Shown here piece by piece: positions 1 to 8,434 of a stretch of DNA of 64,000 nucleotides. This stretch comes from Niveispirillum sp048066115 (GTDB lineage Bacteria; Pseudomonadota; Alphaproteobacteria; Azospirillales; Azospirillaceae), in NCBI RefSeq assembly GCF_048066115.1, contig NZ_JBLTYX010000013.1, positions 1-64,000 on the forward strand, given 5' to 3'. Numbering within the stretch: the first letter of the stretch is position 1; each line of letters starts with the position of its first letter. The notes beneath the pieces were generated by a model, which ran no database searches, was not told where the DNA came from, and saw only the letters and a list, made by a program, of their open reading frames with translations. The position numbers and the translations under genes were made by a program.

Positions 1-69
1 TACCAGGCTCGGTGATCGTGACCGCTCATCGACCTAAATCGCTAATAACATGTTAATTTTTAATGTGTT

Positions 70-819
70 TTACCAGGAAGCCAGCATGTAAAGCACCCAG
101 GCGATGCAGGGTCCGAAAGGCATCTCGGCCTCATGCCCCTGTCGTCGCCAGACAATCCGGAAGGCCAAGCCCGCCAGGGCGGAGCCCAGCAGCAGCGGCG
201 CAATGCCTTCCATGCCCACCCACAGGCCGGCGACGGCGAACAGCTTCACATCGCCCAGGCCCAGGGCCTCCTGCCCCACCACCCTGCCGACGCCGTACCG
301 GACCAGCCAGGTTCCCGTTCCCAGCAGCAATCCCGCCATCACCGCCTCCGTCCAGGGGATGGACAGGCCGGCCAGCGACAGCCCCAGTCCCGCCGGGGCG
401 GCGATCAGCAGGCAGCCGTCGGGGATGTAACGGTGCGAGAGATCGACCAGCGTCAGCACCATCAGCGTGATGGCCAGCAGCCAGAGCACCAGCAGGTCGG
501 GCCACAGGCCGCCATTGGCCAGGACGGGGGCGGCGAAGGCCAGGGCGGTCGCGGTTTCCACCACGGGATAACGTGCGGAGATGCCGTTACCGCAATGGCG
601 GCAGCGGCCGCGCAGGGCCAGCCAGGACAGGACCGGCACCAGATCGGGAAAGCCAAGTGCCGTCCCGCAATGGGGACAGCGGGACCGCCCGGTGATCCAG
701 TCCTGGTCGCGCGGCAGCCGCCAGGCGATGGCGGCAGCCAGGCTGCCCATGATCGCCCCGGCCGGAAGGGCGATGGCCAGCCCCGCGCCCAGGCCGGTTC
801 CGGCACTCATCCAGGACAT
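70..819 (-). CDS. gspO: Prepilin peptidase GspO/PilD (A24 family)
   Basis: Inner-membrane aspartic protease that cleaves and N-methylates the T2SS pseudopilins encoded upstream. The 249-residue product has the zinc-binding tetracysteine of the N-terminal domain (CPHC at 48-51, CRHC at 73-76) and both catalytic aspartates of the family: Asp126 in VDLSHRYIPD and Asp190 in GLGDVKLF. Several hydrophobic segments follow. It is the last gene of the operon and its start overlaps the end of gspK by 13 nt, so translation is probably coupled. A start at Met4 is also possible. Family and function are clear from the motifs and the context. Confidence 0.95.
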   Translation of the reverse strand: MSWMSAGTGLGAGLAIALPAGAIMGSLAAAIAWRLPRDQDWITGRSRCPHCGTALGFPDLVPVLSWLALRGRCRHCGNGISARYPVVETATALAFAAPVLANGGLWPDLLVLWLLAITLMVLTLVDLSHRYIPDGCLLIAAPAGLGLSLAGLSIPWTEAVMAGLLLGTGTWLVRYGVGRVVGQEALGLGDVKLFAVAGLWVGMEGIAPLLLGSALAGLAFRIVWRRQGHEAEMPFGPCIAWVLYMLASW

Positions 820-1544
820 TGCCCATCCTCCAGCACGCGACGGAAGACCAGCCGCCCATCGCGCGGCGCCGCCATCACGACGCGCGACCGGCAGCGTCCG
901 CCCGGCGTGGCGGCCAACAGGCGCAGCATGATGCCTGAGATCAAGCCATCACCGGTGGTGGCACTTCCCAATGTCTGGCTCTGCAATGTCTCAACGCCCG
1001 CGAAGGGGCCGCGGGCGGCGATGCTGCCCCATTGGCGCAGCACCTGGCGGGTGGAGGCTTCAAGGCCCGGAACCCGGTCGATATCGTCCAGGCTCCAGAA
1101 GGCTTGCTGCCCGGTGCGCGGGGCGGGGTCGTCATCGCCACGCCAGGCGGCGACGGTGCGGGCCGCCCGGCGGGCTTGTTCTCCTGCCAGACCGGTGGCG
1201 GCCAGGGCTTCGGCCATCTTTGCCTCGGGCAGGAAATTCAGGTCGATACGGCCGCTTTCCAGGCGCCATTCCACCTGGATGGCGACCCCGTCCACCTGCC
1301 TTGTGCCGCGGCGGGGCACGGTGCCGCCGCCCGGTTGCAGCAGCGCGCGCGACAGGGCTTCCAGCGCCAGATCGGCGCGGGCGGCGTCGATGGCGGGATC
1401 GGCCGCCGCCGCCAGCCGCCGCGCGGCCAGGCCGTCGCCTGTCATGCGCACCACCAGCGCCGTGCCGATGGCCAGCACGAACAGGGCGGCCAGCAGGGCG
1501 AAGCCGCGTCGCCGGGCGGGATCAGGGCCGGGGCGGGCGCGCAT
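807..1544 (-). CDS. gspK: T2SS minor pseudopilin GspK
   Basis: Tip pseudopilin of the type II secretion pseudopilus. The 245-residue product starts with a short basic leader and a prepilin-like segment (RRGFALLAALFVLAIGTALV). It lacks the Glu at position +5, which is the hallmark of GspK compared with GspG/H/I/J. The body includes SGRIDLNF and a WSLDDIDRVPG segment, as in GspK helical domains. The gene lies after gspD instead of directly after gspJ, which is a rearranged order compared with the usual H-I-J-K block. It overlaps gspD by 23 nt and gspO by 13 nt. Confidence 0.9.
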   Translation of the reverse strand: MRARPGPDPARRRGFALLAALFVLAIGTALVVRMTGDGLAARRLAAAADPAIDAARADLALEALSRALLQPGGGTVPRRGTRQVDGVAIQVEWRLESGRIDLNFLPEAKMAEALAATGLAGEQARRAARTVAAWRGDDDPAPRTGQQAFWSLDDIDRVPGLEASTRQVLRQWGSIAARGPFAGVETLQSQTLGSATTGDGLISGIMLRLLAATPGGRCRSRVVMAAPRDGRLVFRRVLEDGQCPG

Positions 1545-3633
1545 CGCCGGGATCCGCCAGGATTTCCAGCCGCCCCATGCTGGCGCGCAGCGCGTCCGTC
1601 ACTTCGCGTGCACGCGCTGCATCGCGCACGATGACCGGGCGCAGGAAGACCAGCAGTTCGGTGCGGCCCTTGCCGCGCTTGTCGGTGCCGAACAGCTTGC
1701 CCAGCACGGGCACGTCGCGCAGATAGGGGATGCCGCTGCCCCCGCTGGTGACGCTGTCGCTGATCAGCCCGCCGAGCGCCACCGTCTCCCCATCCTGGAT
1801 GCTGACGGTGCTGTTGACGCGGCGCTGGCGGATGGTGGGGCTGTCGATGCCCGAGGTGGTGGTGGTCGCCACGCTGCTGACCTCCTGGCTGACCTCCAGC
1901 ACGACGGCGCCGCTGCGGTTGATGCGCGGCGTCACCTCCAGAATGACGCCGGTGTCGCGCATCTCCACGCTGTTGACCAGGGGGGCGTTGCCATTCTGCA
2001 CGCCGGTCGATTGCTGGATGACGATGGGTACCTGGTCGCCCACCTGCAAGCGCGCCTTTTCGTTGTTCAGCACCATCAGCCGTGGGGCCGACAGCACCTG
2101 CACATCGGTGACGCTGGACAGGGTGTTCAGGACGACCCCGGTGTCGGGGGTGAGGAAGCTGTAGTTGAAGCCGGGGAAGGTGGGGCCGATGGTGGAGGCA
2201 TTGGCGAAGCCCACGCGATTATTGCCCCGGTCCAGGAACCACTGCACCCCGAAATTCAGATCGTCGGTCAGGCTGACCTCGGCGATGGTAGCCTCGATCA
2301 GCACCTGTTCGCGCGGCGCGTCCAGCTTCGCCAGGGCCTGTTCCATGATGGCGAACTGGCTGGCGGTGCCCATGATCAGCAGGGCGTTGCGCCGCGCATC
2401 GGCAACGACGCGGACACCCTTCAGCTCATCCACCGCCTCGTCACCGCTGCCGGTATCGCTCTCGCCCCCCTCGGCGGGGACGCGCGTGTCGAGCTGCATG
2501 CCGGCCGGCAGGGTGGGAGACGCGCCGGGGGATGCGGGGCCGGTCTGCCGGCCGTCATCCGTATCTCCACTGCTGCCACCACCGCCCTGGCCGGTCAGCC
2601 GGTTCAGCGCCGTGGCCAGTTCGGCGGCATTGCCGTTCTGCACCTCGTAATAATGCATGACGCGGCCGCCATCCGGCCCCTGCCGGTCCAGCCGTTCCAC
2701 CCATTGCGCGATGGGCGGCAGCAGGCCCGGCCGTTTGGTGGCCACCAGCAGGGCGTTCAGCCGGGGCAGGGGCACGAACTCCACCATCCCCTTCATCGGC
2801 CCGTCACCCAGCATCAGGGCATCGCGCAGTTCCGTCTCCAGCCGGGCCGGCTCGACATGGCGCAGCGTGTGGATGGCGAAGGACAGGCCCGCCAGCCAGT
2901 CGACATCGAAGCTGGCCACCAGGTCGGAGAAGCCCGAAACCTCCTGGCTGGTGCCGCTGACGATGAAGATGTTGCGCACGGGATCGGCCTGCTGGATGAA
3001 GCCGGCCCGCGTCAGCGGGCGCACGACCTTTTCCAGATCCGCCACGCCCACCTGGGTGACGGGGACGATGGTGGTGACGAAGCCGGCCGCCCGCTCGGCC
3101 AGCCGTCCCTGCATCACCGGTGCCTGCGCCGCCGCATCGGCCAGGGGAATGACCTGATGGAAACCGCCGCTTTCGACAATGGCGAAACCCTGGCCGCGCA
3201 GGGCCGCGTCGACGGCACCCAGCGCCTGGGCACGCGGAAGGGGGCGGCTGGTGCGGATCGTCACCTGGCCCTGGACGCGCGGATCGACGGTGTAGTTCAG
3301 GCCCAGCATGCCGCCCAGCACCGCGTCCACGGCGCTGCGTATGTCGGTATTGACCAGGTTGATCTCCACCGGCTGCCCATCGCCGACCCCGGCACCGCCA
3401 GTGCCGGCGGATCGGGTGAAGCGGCCGCTGCCGACGACCGTTTCCACCTGCGGGGCGCCGGCCACGGGTGGCGGGGTCAGCACGGTATTGCCCGACAGGG
3501 TCGGCGCCGGCGGGGATACGGGCAACCGCGCCCCGGGCCGCGTGGCCGCGGGCGGTTCGGCACACGACGCCAGCAGGCAGGCGGTCAGCAGCAGGGCACA
3601 GGCGCGCCGGGGCAGGGTGGAAGACGGGGTCAT
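1522..3633 (-). CDS. gspD: T2SS outer-membrane secretin GspD
   Basis: Forms the outer-membrane channel of the T2SS. The 703-residue product has a lipoprotein signal with a LASC lipobox near residue 24, so it may reach the outer membrane as a lipoprotein. N0-N3 ring-building domains occupy roughly residues 90-430, with a low-complexity Gly/Ser/Asp linker around 350-400. The C-terminal secretin domain carries the hallmarks VLSAPRLMVLNNEKA, GDQVPI, and SIQDGETVALGGLI followed by VPVLGKLFG. The start overlaps the end of gspC by ATGA. Length and domain order are normal for the family. Confidence 0.96.
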   Translation of the reverse strand: MTPSSTLPRRACALLLTACLLASCAEPPAATRPGARLPVSPPAPTLSGNTVLTPPPVAGAPQVETVVGSGRFTRSAGTGGAGVGDGQPVEINLVNTDIRSAVDAVLGGMLGLNYTVDPRVQGQVTIRTSRPLPRAQALGAVDAALRGQGFAIVESGGFHQVIPLADAAAQAPVMQGRLAERAAGFVTTIVPVTQVGVADLEKVVRPLTRAGFIQQADPVRNIFIVSGTSQEVSGFSDLVASFDVDWLAGLSFAIHTLRHVEPARLETELRDALMLGDGPMKGMVEFVPLPRLNALLVATKRPGLLPPIAQWVERLDRQGPDGGRVMHYYEVQNGNAAELATALNRLTGQGGGGSSGDTDDGRQTGPASPGASPTLPAGMQLDTRVPAEGGESDTGSGDEAVDELKGVRVVADARRNALLIMGTASQFAIMEQALAKLDAPREQVLIEATIAEVSLTDDLNFGVQWFLDRGNNRVGFANASTIGPTFPGFNYSFLTPDTGVVLNTLSSVTDVQVLSAPRLMVLNNEKARLQVGDQVPIVIQQSTGVQNGNAPLVNSVEMRDTGVILEVTPRINRSGAVVLEVSQEVSSVATTTTSGIDSPTIRQRRVNSTVSIQDGETVALGGLISDSVTSGGSGIPYLRDVPVLGKLFGTDKRGKGRTELLVFLRPVIVRDAARAREVTDALRASMGRLEILADPGDARPPRP

Positions 3634-4127
3634 GGTACCGGTCCTGTGGCGGCTTGCTTGGCAAGGGGAAGGGTGAGAAGGCGGGTTTCCCCGCCGCGGC
3701 GCAAGGTGACACTGTCCCGGGCCACCGTTTCGACGGTCCAGTCCTGGAACGGCGATCCGGCGCGCAGCGTCACCGGCTGCTGCGTGCGCTGGTCGATGGC
3801 CATGGCCACGCCGCCGCCTGGCGTGGCGATGATGCCGGTCAGCCGCAGATCAGCCTGGGCATTATCCGTGGTGGGCTGAACGGTCTGCCGGGCGGGCGGA
3901 CGCCGGCCCGGCGTGAAGGGCGGGCGGGCCAGGACGGCGCCCGGTGCCGCGCCCGTCCCGCCGGCCGGCGCCGCCGCCGGCAGCGACAGGGCGGGCAGGG
4001 GGGGCGGCGGGGCGCCATTGCCGCCGCCGGCCTGGCTGGCCAGGACCAGGGCCAGGCCCAGCAGGCCGCCCGTGGCCGATGCGGCCGGGAACAGTCCCTC
4101 AAGATGCCGGGGTCTGGGCATAGGCAT
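3630..4127 (-). CDS. gspC: Short GspC-like T2SS inner-membrane protein
   Basis: Candidate GspC, the inner-membrane protein that links the platform to the secretin N0 domain. The 165-residue product has one predicted TM helix (about 15-32), a Pro/Ala-rich linker, and a C-terminal region (about 90-155) resembling the GspC homology region (DLRLTGIIATPGGGVAMAID, then an inward GSPFQDWTVETV stretch). It is much shorter than classical GspC and has no C-terminal PDZ domain. Its place between gspM and gspD, with ATGA overlap to gspD, supports the assignment. A GspN/PulC-type short variant is the alternative name. Confidence 0.75.
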   Translation of the reverse strand: MPMPRPRHLEGLFPAASATGGLLGLALVLASQAGGGNGAPPPPLPALSLPAAAPAGGTGAAPGAVLARPPFTPGRRPPARQTVQPTTDNAQADLRLTGIIATPGGGVAMAIDQRTQQPVTLRAGSPFQDWTVETVARDSVTLRRGGETRLLTLPLAKQAATGPVP

Positions 4128-4671
4128 CGATCTCCATCTCCAGCGCCAGGAACGGATCGTCCTGGCTGCCCACCAATCCCGCCTCCATGCCGGCCAGCAG
4201 GCGCAGCCTGCCCACCAGCAGCCGCGGCCGCGCCGCCTCCAGCGCCGCGATGGCGGCGACGGCCTGTTCCGTCGGGCCCGCCGCCGACAGGATCACGGTC
4301 AGCCGCAGCCGCCCTCCCACCGCCTCGCCCGCGCGGGCATCGATGCTGCGGATGGCCAGGCCCGCCCCCTGCACCAGATTGCGCACCTGGGCCAGCAGGG
4401 CGATCTGGATGCCGGCCGCATCGACGCCGCGATGGAACAGCGAGGCCTCGTCCGACAGCTGCTCCAGCCGCCGCGTCTGTTCGCGCAGCGCCCCCTGCTG
4501 TTGCAGCAGGGCGGCGGCGGCGGTCAACTGCCTTGCTCGGGCGGCACGCTGCTCAGCCTGGAACAGCAGCGCGTCGCGGCCCTGCTGAAGCAAAGCCAGC
4601 GGCGGCAGAAGCAGCAGCCCGCCGGCCAGCAGCATGATATAGGCGGGTCGCAGCATCGGACGCCTTGTCAT
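4099..4671 (-). CDS. gspM: T2SS platform protein GspM
   Basis: Bitopic inner-membrane protein that partners GspL in the T2SS assembly platform. The 190-residue product has a short cytoplasmic N-terminus, one TM helix (about 12-29), a coiled-coil-like stretch rich in Gln/Arg/Leu (about 35-75) and a small periplasmic ferredoxin-like domain. The frame stays open upstream, but the start at 4671 is chosen because its ATG overlaps the gspL stop codon in an ATGA arrangement and a TM segment follows at once. The assignment rests on topology and on position between gspL and gspC, since GspM sequences diverge strongly. Confidence 0.82.
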   Translation of the reverse strand: MTRRPMLRPAYIMLLAGGLLLLPPLALLQQGRDALLFQAEQRAARARQLTAAAALLQQQGALREQTRRLEQLSDEASLFHRGVDAAGIQIALLAQVRNLVQGAGLAIRSIDARAGEAVGGRLRLTVILSAAGPTEQAVAAIAALEAARPRLLVGRLRLLAGMEAGLVGSQDDPFLALEMEIDAYAQTPAS

Positions 4672-5609
4672 GGCGCCCCTCCGGCCGCGATGGTGAACAA
4701 CTCCGCCTTGCCGTCCGGCGTGGGGGTGATGGGCGTGGCGAAGCGGGCATCGGCGAAGGCCGGATGCGACCGCAGCCGGGCCAGCACCGCACCCGCATCG
4801 CCGGCCCGGCCGCGCAGGCGCGTGCCGTCCCGCCCCACGGACAGTTCCACCAGCACCGCATCGTCGGGCAGCAGTTCCGCCACCAGGTCCAGCAGGGGAC
4901 CGCGGGGCGGCTGGGCCAGCAGCAGGCCGCCGGTGCGCTGCTGTTCGGCCAGGAAGGCGATGCGGTCGCGCATGTCGGCGGCTTCGCGCACGGCTGCGGC
5001 ATCCCGGGCCAGCGCCTGTTCCAGCCGGTCGGTATCCCAGGCCAGATACCCGGCCCAGGCCAGGGGCGGCAAGGCGGCCCCCAGCCACAGGGCGCCGGCC
5101 AGCAGCAGGGCCCGCCCACCGGCCCGGCGCAGCCGTGCGCCGTCCAGCCGCAGGAAATCCACCCCATCCTCTCCCGCCACACCCAGCCGGTCGGGCCTGA
5201 AGCCGGCCGTCGTCAGGGTAGCGGCGGCGGCATCCAGCACGCCGCGGCGCACGACATGCACCCGCCCACCCTCGGCCAGGGGCACGATGTCCCAGGACAG
5301 CAGGGCCGGCCGCAGGGGCAGCAGGTCGGGCAGTCGCAATGACAATGCCCGCCACAGGTCCAGCGGATTGCCGGTCGGGCAGGGCTCCGTCAGGCTCAGC
5401 ACGTCGGTGGGGTCCAGCAGGCACCAGAGCGGACCCGGTCCCGTCGGCGGGGCGGACAGGATGGCGGTGCCGCCGGGTGCCAGCCGCAGCAGGCGCGGAT
5501 GCAGGCCCAGCCGGCCGGCCAGCCGGGCCGGCAGGGTGGCGCGGGCCGCGTCACCCACGCTATCCAGCAGCATGGCGGCCAGCAGCCGCGCTTGCGTCCC
5601 CCGTGCCAT
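4668..5609 (-). CDS. gspL: T2SS platform protein GspL (PilN-like)
   Basis: Cytoplasmic/inner-membrane adaptor that recruits the ATPase GspE. The product is about 313 residues: an N-terminal cytoplasmic domain, a TM helix near residues 168-190 (ALLLAGALWLGAALPPLAW) and a periplasmic PilN-like domain. The start at 5609 is preferred over an in-frame ATG 18 nt upstream because a good Shine-Dalgarno (AGGAGA) sits 5 nt before it and it overlaps the gspJ stop as TGATG. It is somewhat shorter than enterobacterial GspL, as is common for minimal alphaproteobacterial systems. Confidence 0.85.
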   Translation of the reverse strand: MARGTQARLLAAMLLDSVGDAARATLPARLAGRLGLHPRLLRLAPGGTAILSAPPTGPGPLWCLLDPTDVLSLTEPCPTGNPLDLWRALSLRLPDLLPLRPALLSWDIVPLAEGGRVHVVRRGVLDAAAATLTTAGFRPDRLGVAGEDGVDFLRLDGARLRRAGGRALLLAGALWLGAALPPLAWAGYLAWDTDRLEQALARDAAAVREAADMRDRIAFLAEQQRTGGLLLAQPPRGPLLDLVAELLPDDAVLVELSVGRDGTRLRGRAGDAGAVLARLRSHPAFADARFATPITPTPDGKAELFTIAAGGAP

Positions 5610-6244
5610 CAAATCTCCTGCCGGCATTGACCGCCGACCGTGTCATAGACGCAAAGCGGGCCCTGTTCCAGCAGCGGCCGCACCACCAGGTCGGGCCATT
5701 CCCCCATGCCGGTGCCCGTGACGCGCAGCCGCAGCAGGGAAGGCAGGCCAGGCCGTCCCGTCCAGTCGGGCATCCAGCTGCCGGTGGCGGCATCGTAATA
5801 ATCCCAGCCGATGCGACCAACACCCTCGATCAGCGCCGCCTGCGCCGCCTGCCCCCCGGGCCGCAGCGGCGTGACGGTCAGGCGCAGGGTTGCCCGCGCT
5901 GTGGTTTCCGCCCTTTCCACCGCCAGATCGACCAGCACCGGCCCGCCCGGCCCCAGCCCGTCGGGCAGGCGGGTCAGCAGGCGCAGATGGTCCGGTTCCA
6001 TGCGCAGCGGTTCCACCGGCGCCGTCTTACCCAGATCGGTAAGGGGGCGGGCCTGGGCGATCACGGCGCGCAGGAAATCATGCGACCGGGCCAGCGCCTG
6101 GGTTTCCGCCTGTGCCGCCGCGGCCCCGGCCGACAGCCGCCCCATGACCGGCAGCAACCCGGCGGCCCCGGCGGCCAGCAGGCCCAGCAGGGCCAGGGCC
6201 ACCAGCGCCTCCACCAGGGTCAGGCCGCGCTCGCCGCTCCTCAT
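5609..6244 (-). CDS. gspJ: T2SS minor pseudopilin GspJ
   Basis: Minor pseudopilin that forms the pseudopilus tip with GspI and GspK. The 211-residue product has a type III leader and N-methylation site (ERG|LTLVEALVALALLGLL, with Glu at +5) and a long C-terminal globular domain, the size expected of GspJ. It overlaps the gspI stop (ATGA) and the gspL start. Distinction from other minor pseudopilins rests on length and gene order. Confidence 0.88.
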   Translation of the reverse strand: MRSGERGLTLVEALVALALLGLLAAGAAGLLPVMGRLSAGAAAAQAETQALARSHDFLRAVIAQARPLTDLGKTAPVEPLRMEPDHLRLLTRLPDGLGPGGPVLVDLAVERAETTARATLRLTVTPLRPGGQAAQAALIEGVGRIGWDYYDAATGSWMPDWTGRPGLPSLLRLRVTGTGMGEWPDLVVRPLLEQGPLCVYDTVGGQCRQEI

Positions 6245-6603
6245 GGCATTGCCATCGGATAGGCCTGGGCGGGCAGGCTGGCCAGGACGCGGTCGGGATC
6301 GTCGCGATGGCGAACCTCGATCCGGAAGGCCTCGACACCGCCGGACATGGTCATCGGCTCGATGCGCAGGCGGAAGGGCTGGCCCTCCACACTGATATCC
6401 AGCCGCTCCCGCGTCGGCAGCAGGTCGACACCCAGCCGATCGGCCGTGGACAGTGCCAGCCGCCAGGCGGCGGCCTGGTTCCAGCCTTGGCGGGCGGCGC
6501 GGGCCCCGGCCAAAGCCCCGTCGGCCAGCAGGGCAGCACCCAGGCCGAAAATGGCCAGGGCCAGCAGGCTTTCCAGCAAGGTGAAGCCGCGCCGGTTCCC
6601 CAT
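6241..6603 (-). CDS. gspI: T2SS minor pseudopilin GspI
   Basis: Minor pseudopilin thought to initiate pseudopilus assembly. The 120-residue product has the prepilin cleavage motif RRG|FTLLESLLALAIFG with Glu at +5 and the small C-terminal domain typical of GspI. The start codon overlaps the gspH stop as TGATG and the stop overlaps gspJ as ATGA, so H-I-J are translationally coupled. Confidence 0.9.
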   Translation of the reverse strand: MGNRRGFTLLESLLALAIFGLGAALLADGALAGARAARQGWNQAAAWRLALSTADRLGVDLLPTRERLDISVEGQPFRLRIEPMTMSGGVEAFRIEVRHRDDPDRVLASLPAQAYPMAMP

Positions 6604-7043
6604 CAGGGCAGCTCCGGCCGCACGGTGCCCAGCGGCCAGTCGACGCGGATCACCGCCGTGTCGTCCCCCAGGCGCAGCTGCAGGCGTCCGCCCGGCGACC
6701 AGCCGCCGGGTAGGAACAGCAGGACCGGCTCCGGCCCTGCCGCCTCCACCCGCATCTCCACCCCGGCCAACCGCCGCAGCCGTCGCCGCCGCTCCGGCGT
6801 GGCTGCCGCCTGATCCAGCTTGCGCGGGTCGAACCGCACGGGTGCACCGGTCAACAGCGCTTCCGTCTGACGCTGGCGCAACTCCGCCACGGCGGCATCG
6901 ACGGCCGCATCCATGCCGGTGCCGGGCAGCCGTCCGCCGAGCCCCAGCGCCATGACCCCGCCCAACAATCCGACAATGGCCAGCACCACCAGCGTCTCCA
7001 CCAGCGTGAAGCCGGCCTGGCCGGCCGGCCGATGGCCCATCAC
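6603..7043 (-). CDS. gspH: T2SS minor pseudopilin GspH
   Basis: Minor pseudopilin of the T2SS. The 146-residue product has the prepilin motif QAG|FTLVETLVVLAIVGLLGG (Glu at +5) and a C-terminal beta-rich domain with a FLPGGWSPGGRLQL segment near residue 110, typical of GspH. Either a GTG at 7043 or the following ATG at 7040 starts it; both overlap the gspG stop. Position G-H-I-J supports the call. Confidence 0.9.
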   Translation of the reverse strand: MMGHRPAGQAGFTLVETLVVLAIVGLLGGVMALGLGGRLPGTGMDAAVDAAVAELRQRQTEALLTGAPVRFDPRKLDQAAATPERRRRLRRLAGVEMRVEAAGPEPVLLFLPGGWSPGGRLQLRLGDDTAVIRVDWPLGTVRPELP

Positions 7044-7471
7044 CAGCTCACCAGATCGCGGGCATCGCCCTCGCCGCCGGGTGCCTTGTCGCTGCCGTTG
7101 GAATAGAGATCATAGGCCCCGTGCTGGCCGGGGATGCGATAGTTGAAGCGTTCGCCCCAGGGGTCGATCAAGGCCTGACGCTTGCGCAGATAGGGCCCGC
7201 GCCAGCGCGGGTCGTCGCCCGGGGCGGCCAGCAGCGCGTCCAGCCCCTCCTCCTTGGTCGGATAACGGCCCATGTCGATGTAGAAAAGGTCAATGGCGGA
7301 GACCAGCGTGCCGATCTGCGCCTGGGCCGCGTCACCCTTGGCCTGCCCCAGGCGTCCGATCAGGTTGGGTGCGACCAGCAATGCCAGCAACCCGATGATA
7401 ACCAGCACGACAAGGGCTTCCACCAGGGTGAAGCCGGCTTGATGGCGCATAGAGTTGGGGAGGCACAGCAT
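7040..7471 (-). CDS. gspG: T2SS major pseudopilin GspG
   Basis: Major subunit of the T2SS pseudopilus. The product (136-143 residues) has the prepilin motif QAG|FTLVEALVVLVIIGLLALLVAP and the conserved C-terminal half with FYIDMGRYPTKEEGLDAL, DPWG and YDLYSNGSDK, which include calcium-loop residues. The start may be the ATG at 7471 or the one at 7450; neither has a strong Shine-Dalgarno. In most operons gspG follows gspF directly. Here the upstream neighbour is the AT-rich Rhs island, so gspG and everything after it may need its own promoter or read-through. Confidence 0.95.
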   Translation of the reverse strand: MLCLPNSMRHQAGFTLVEALVVLVIIGLLALLVAPNLIGRLGQAKGDAAQAQIGTLVSAIDLFYIDMGRYPTKEEGLDALLAAPGDDPRWRGPYLRKRQALIDPWGERFNYRIPGQHGAYDLYSNGSDKAPGGEGDARDLVSW

Positions 7472-7589
7472 TAGCTATATGACTTCTATCGGAGAGATAA
7501 GTTTTCCAGGACATAACCGTATCAAAAAAAGGCCGCGTTTCCACGGGCATTATGCAGGAAACAGAGGCCGGCTATTCAGGTCATTGGAG

Positions 7590-8162
7590 TTAAGGTCTAT
7601 ACTGACCATCTCCTTTGGGGTCACGTCCTTCAGCGTAACCATAAGTCAGATAGTGAAATAGTGGGTTCATGCCAGCTGTTTTAACATCAAGATTGGCATC
7701 CAGATATTCGTAAGTGCCAAAAAGACCAGATGGGTCTTTGTTTTGGATCCACCCCGTATTGACATAATGGTACAGCGGATTTGTTGTTATATTGTAAGCA
7801 TTCTTATAGCCCTCTGTATTGAAAAATGAACTTGGATTTCTATTTTCTACCCAGCCGTAAGACATAAAATGAGTGTAAGGGTCAACACCAGCGGCTGCGA
7901 CGTCAGGATTAGATCGCAAATAATACTGTGCGTCGAAACAATCGGATGTGATGGTTGGGCCGACATAAGGATTCTTGAAGACTATGCGATTGCCGGCTGC
8001 ATCATATTCATACACTGCTAGCGCGCCATCAGCGTAAAGCGCACCCGTTACGCGCCCCAAGGCATCATATACGTACTTTGTCTTTCCAGCGAATGCGGGC
8101 ACAGGCATCGTCGGGATGAGGGCGCCAGCGGCAGCGACGACGCATCTTCTCGATATTTTCAT
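7590..8162 (-). CDS. Small secreted YD-repeat protein with three tandem NPDVAAAG-type repeats
   Basis: A 190-residue exported protein of unknown function. It has a signal peptide (about 1-25, ending AFAG), then one and a half Rhs/YD repeats (YVYDALGRVTGALYADGA, YEYDAAGNRI; 29-62), then three tandem repeats of about 38 residues. The repeats follow the pattern FDAxYYLxxNPDVAAAG-DPYTHFMSYGWxENRxPS near residues 76-185. The third is degenerate. Such repeats occur in other secreted proteins next to adhesin or glycan domains; no enzyme motif is visible. It is transcribed divergently from the Rhs gene across an AT-rich region. It could be a truncated Rhs relative or an accessory surface protein. Confidence 0.75.
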   Translation of the reverse strand: MKISRRCVVAAAGALIPTMPVPAFAGKTKYVYDALGRVTGALYADGALAVYEYDAAGNRIVFKNPYVGPTITSDCFDAQYYLRSNPDVAAAGVDPYTHFMSYGWVENRNPSSFFNTEGYKNAYNITTNPLYHYVNTGWIQNKDPSGLFGTYEYLDANLDVKTAGMNPLFHYLTYGYAEGRDPKGDGQYRP

Positions 8163-8434
8163 TTCGACACTCTGCTCCCATTAGGGGTGTGCTTGGGCGG
8201 CGTATTCTCTATAGGGGAACTTAATTCAAAAAAACACCCGTTGCAAATCATAAGAGTCACGTATATCGAAGTTGTAGTAATAAACGGCCACATTTGGGTG
8301 AACGCCATCGTACTCACAAAGCTAAATGGCGATTTGGAATATATTGAAATATAATATATTCTAATATGTACGTCATATACTTTGGTGGTAGATCGCGATC
8401 CCAGACTTCGTGGCCAATTTGTGTGAGGATCGTT
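8163..8434. promoter_or_regulatory. AT-rich divergent promoter region of the Rhs island
   Basis: This 272-bp gap separates the divergent YD-repeat gene and Rhs gene and is far more AT-rich than the surrounding genome. It contains an 8-bp perfect inverted repeat, GAATATAT and ATATATTC, at 8337-8361 with a 9-nt spacer, in the position of a promoter or operator for the Rhs gene. I saw no gene in the gap. No canonical promoter can be picked with certainty among the many TATAAT-like strings. Confidence 0.45.

Noticed and set aside
1..69. AT-rich segment with a weak AACATGTTAA-type inverted repeat after gspO
   Set aside because: The arms do not match well enough to call a terminator or operator; nothing else was seen.
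133..3879. A 1248-codon open frame on the plus strand opposite gspO, gspK and gspD
   Set aside because: Antisense shadow of high-G+C coding DNA. The product is Gln/Gly/Arg-rich with no domain, and the minus strand encodes clear T2SS proteins.
4672..5424. Upstream extension of the gspM frame through gspL
   Set aside because: It overlaps gspL in another frame; the ATGA overlap and TM helix place the start at 4671.
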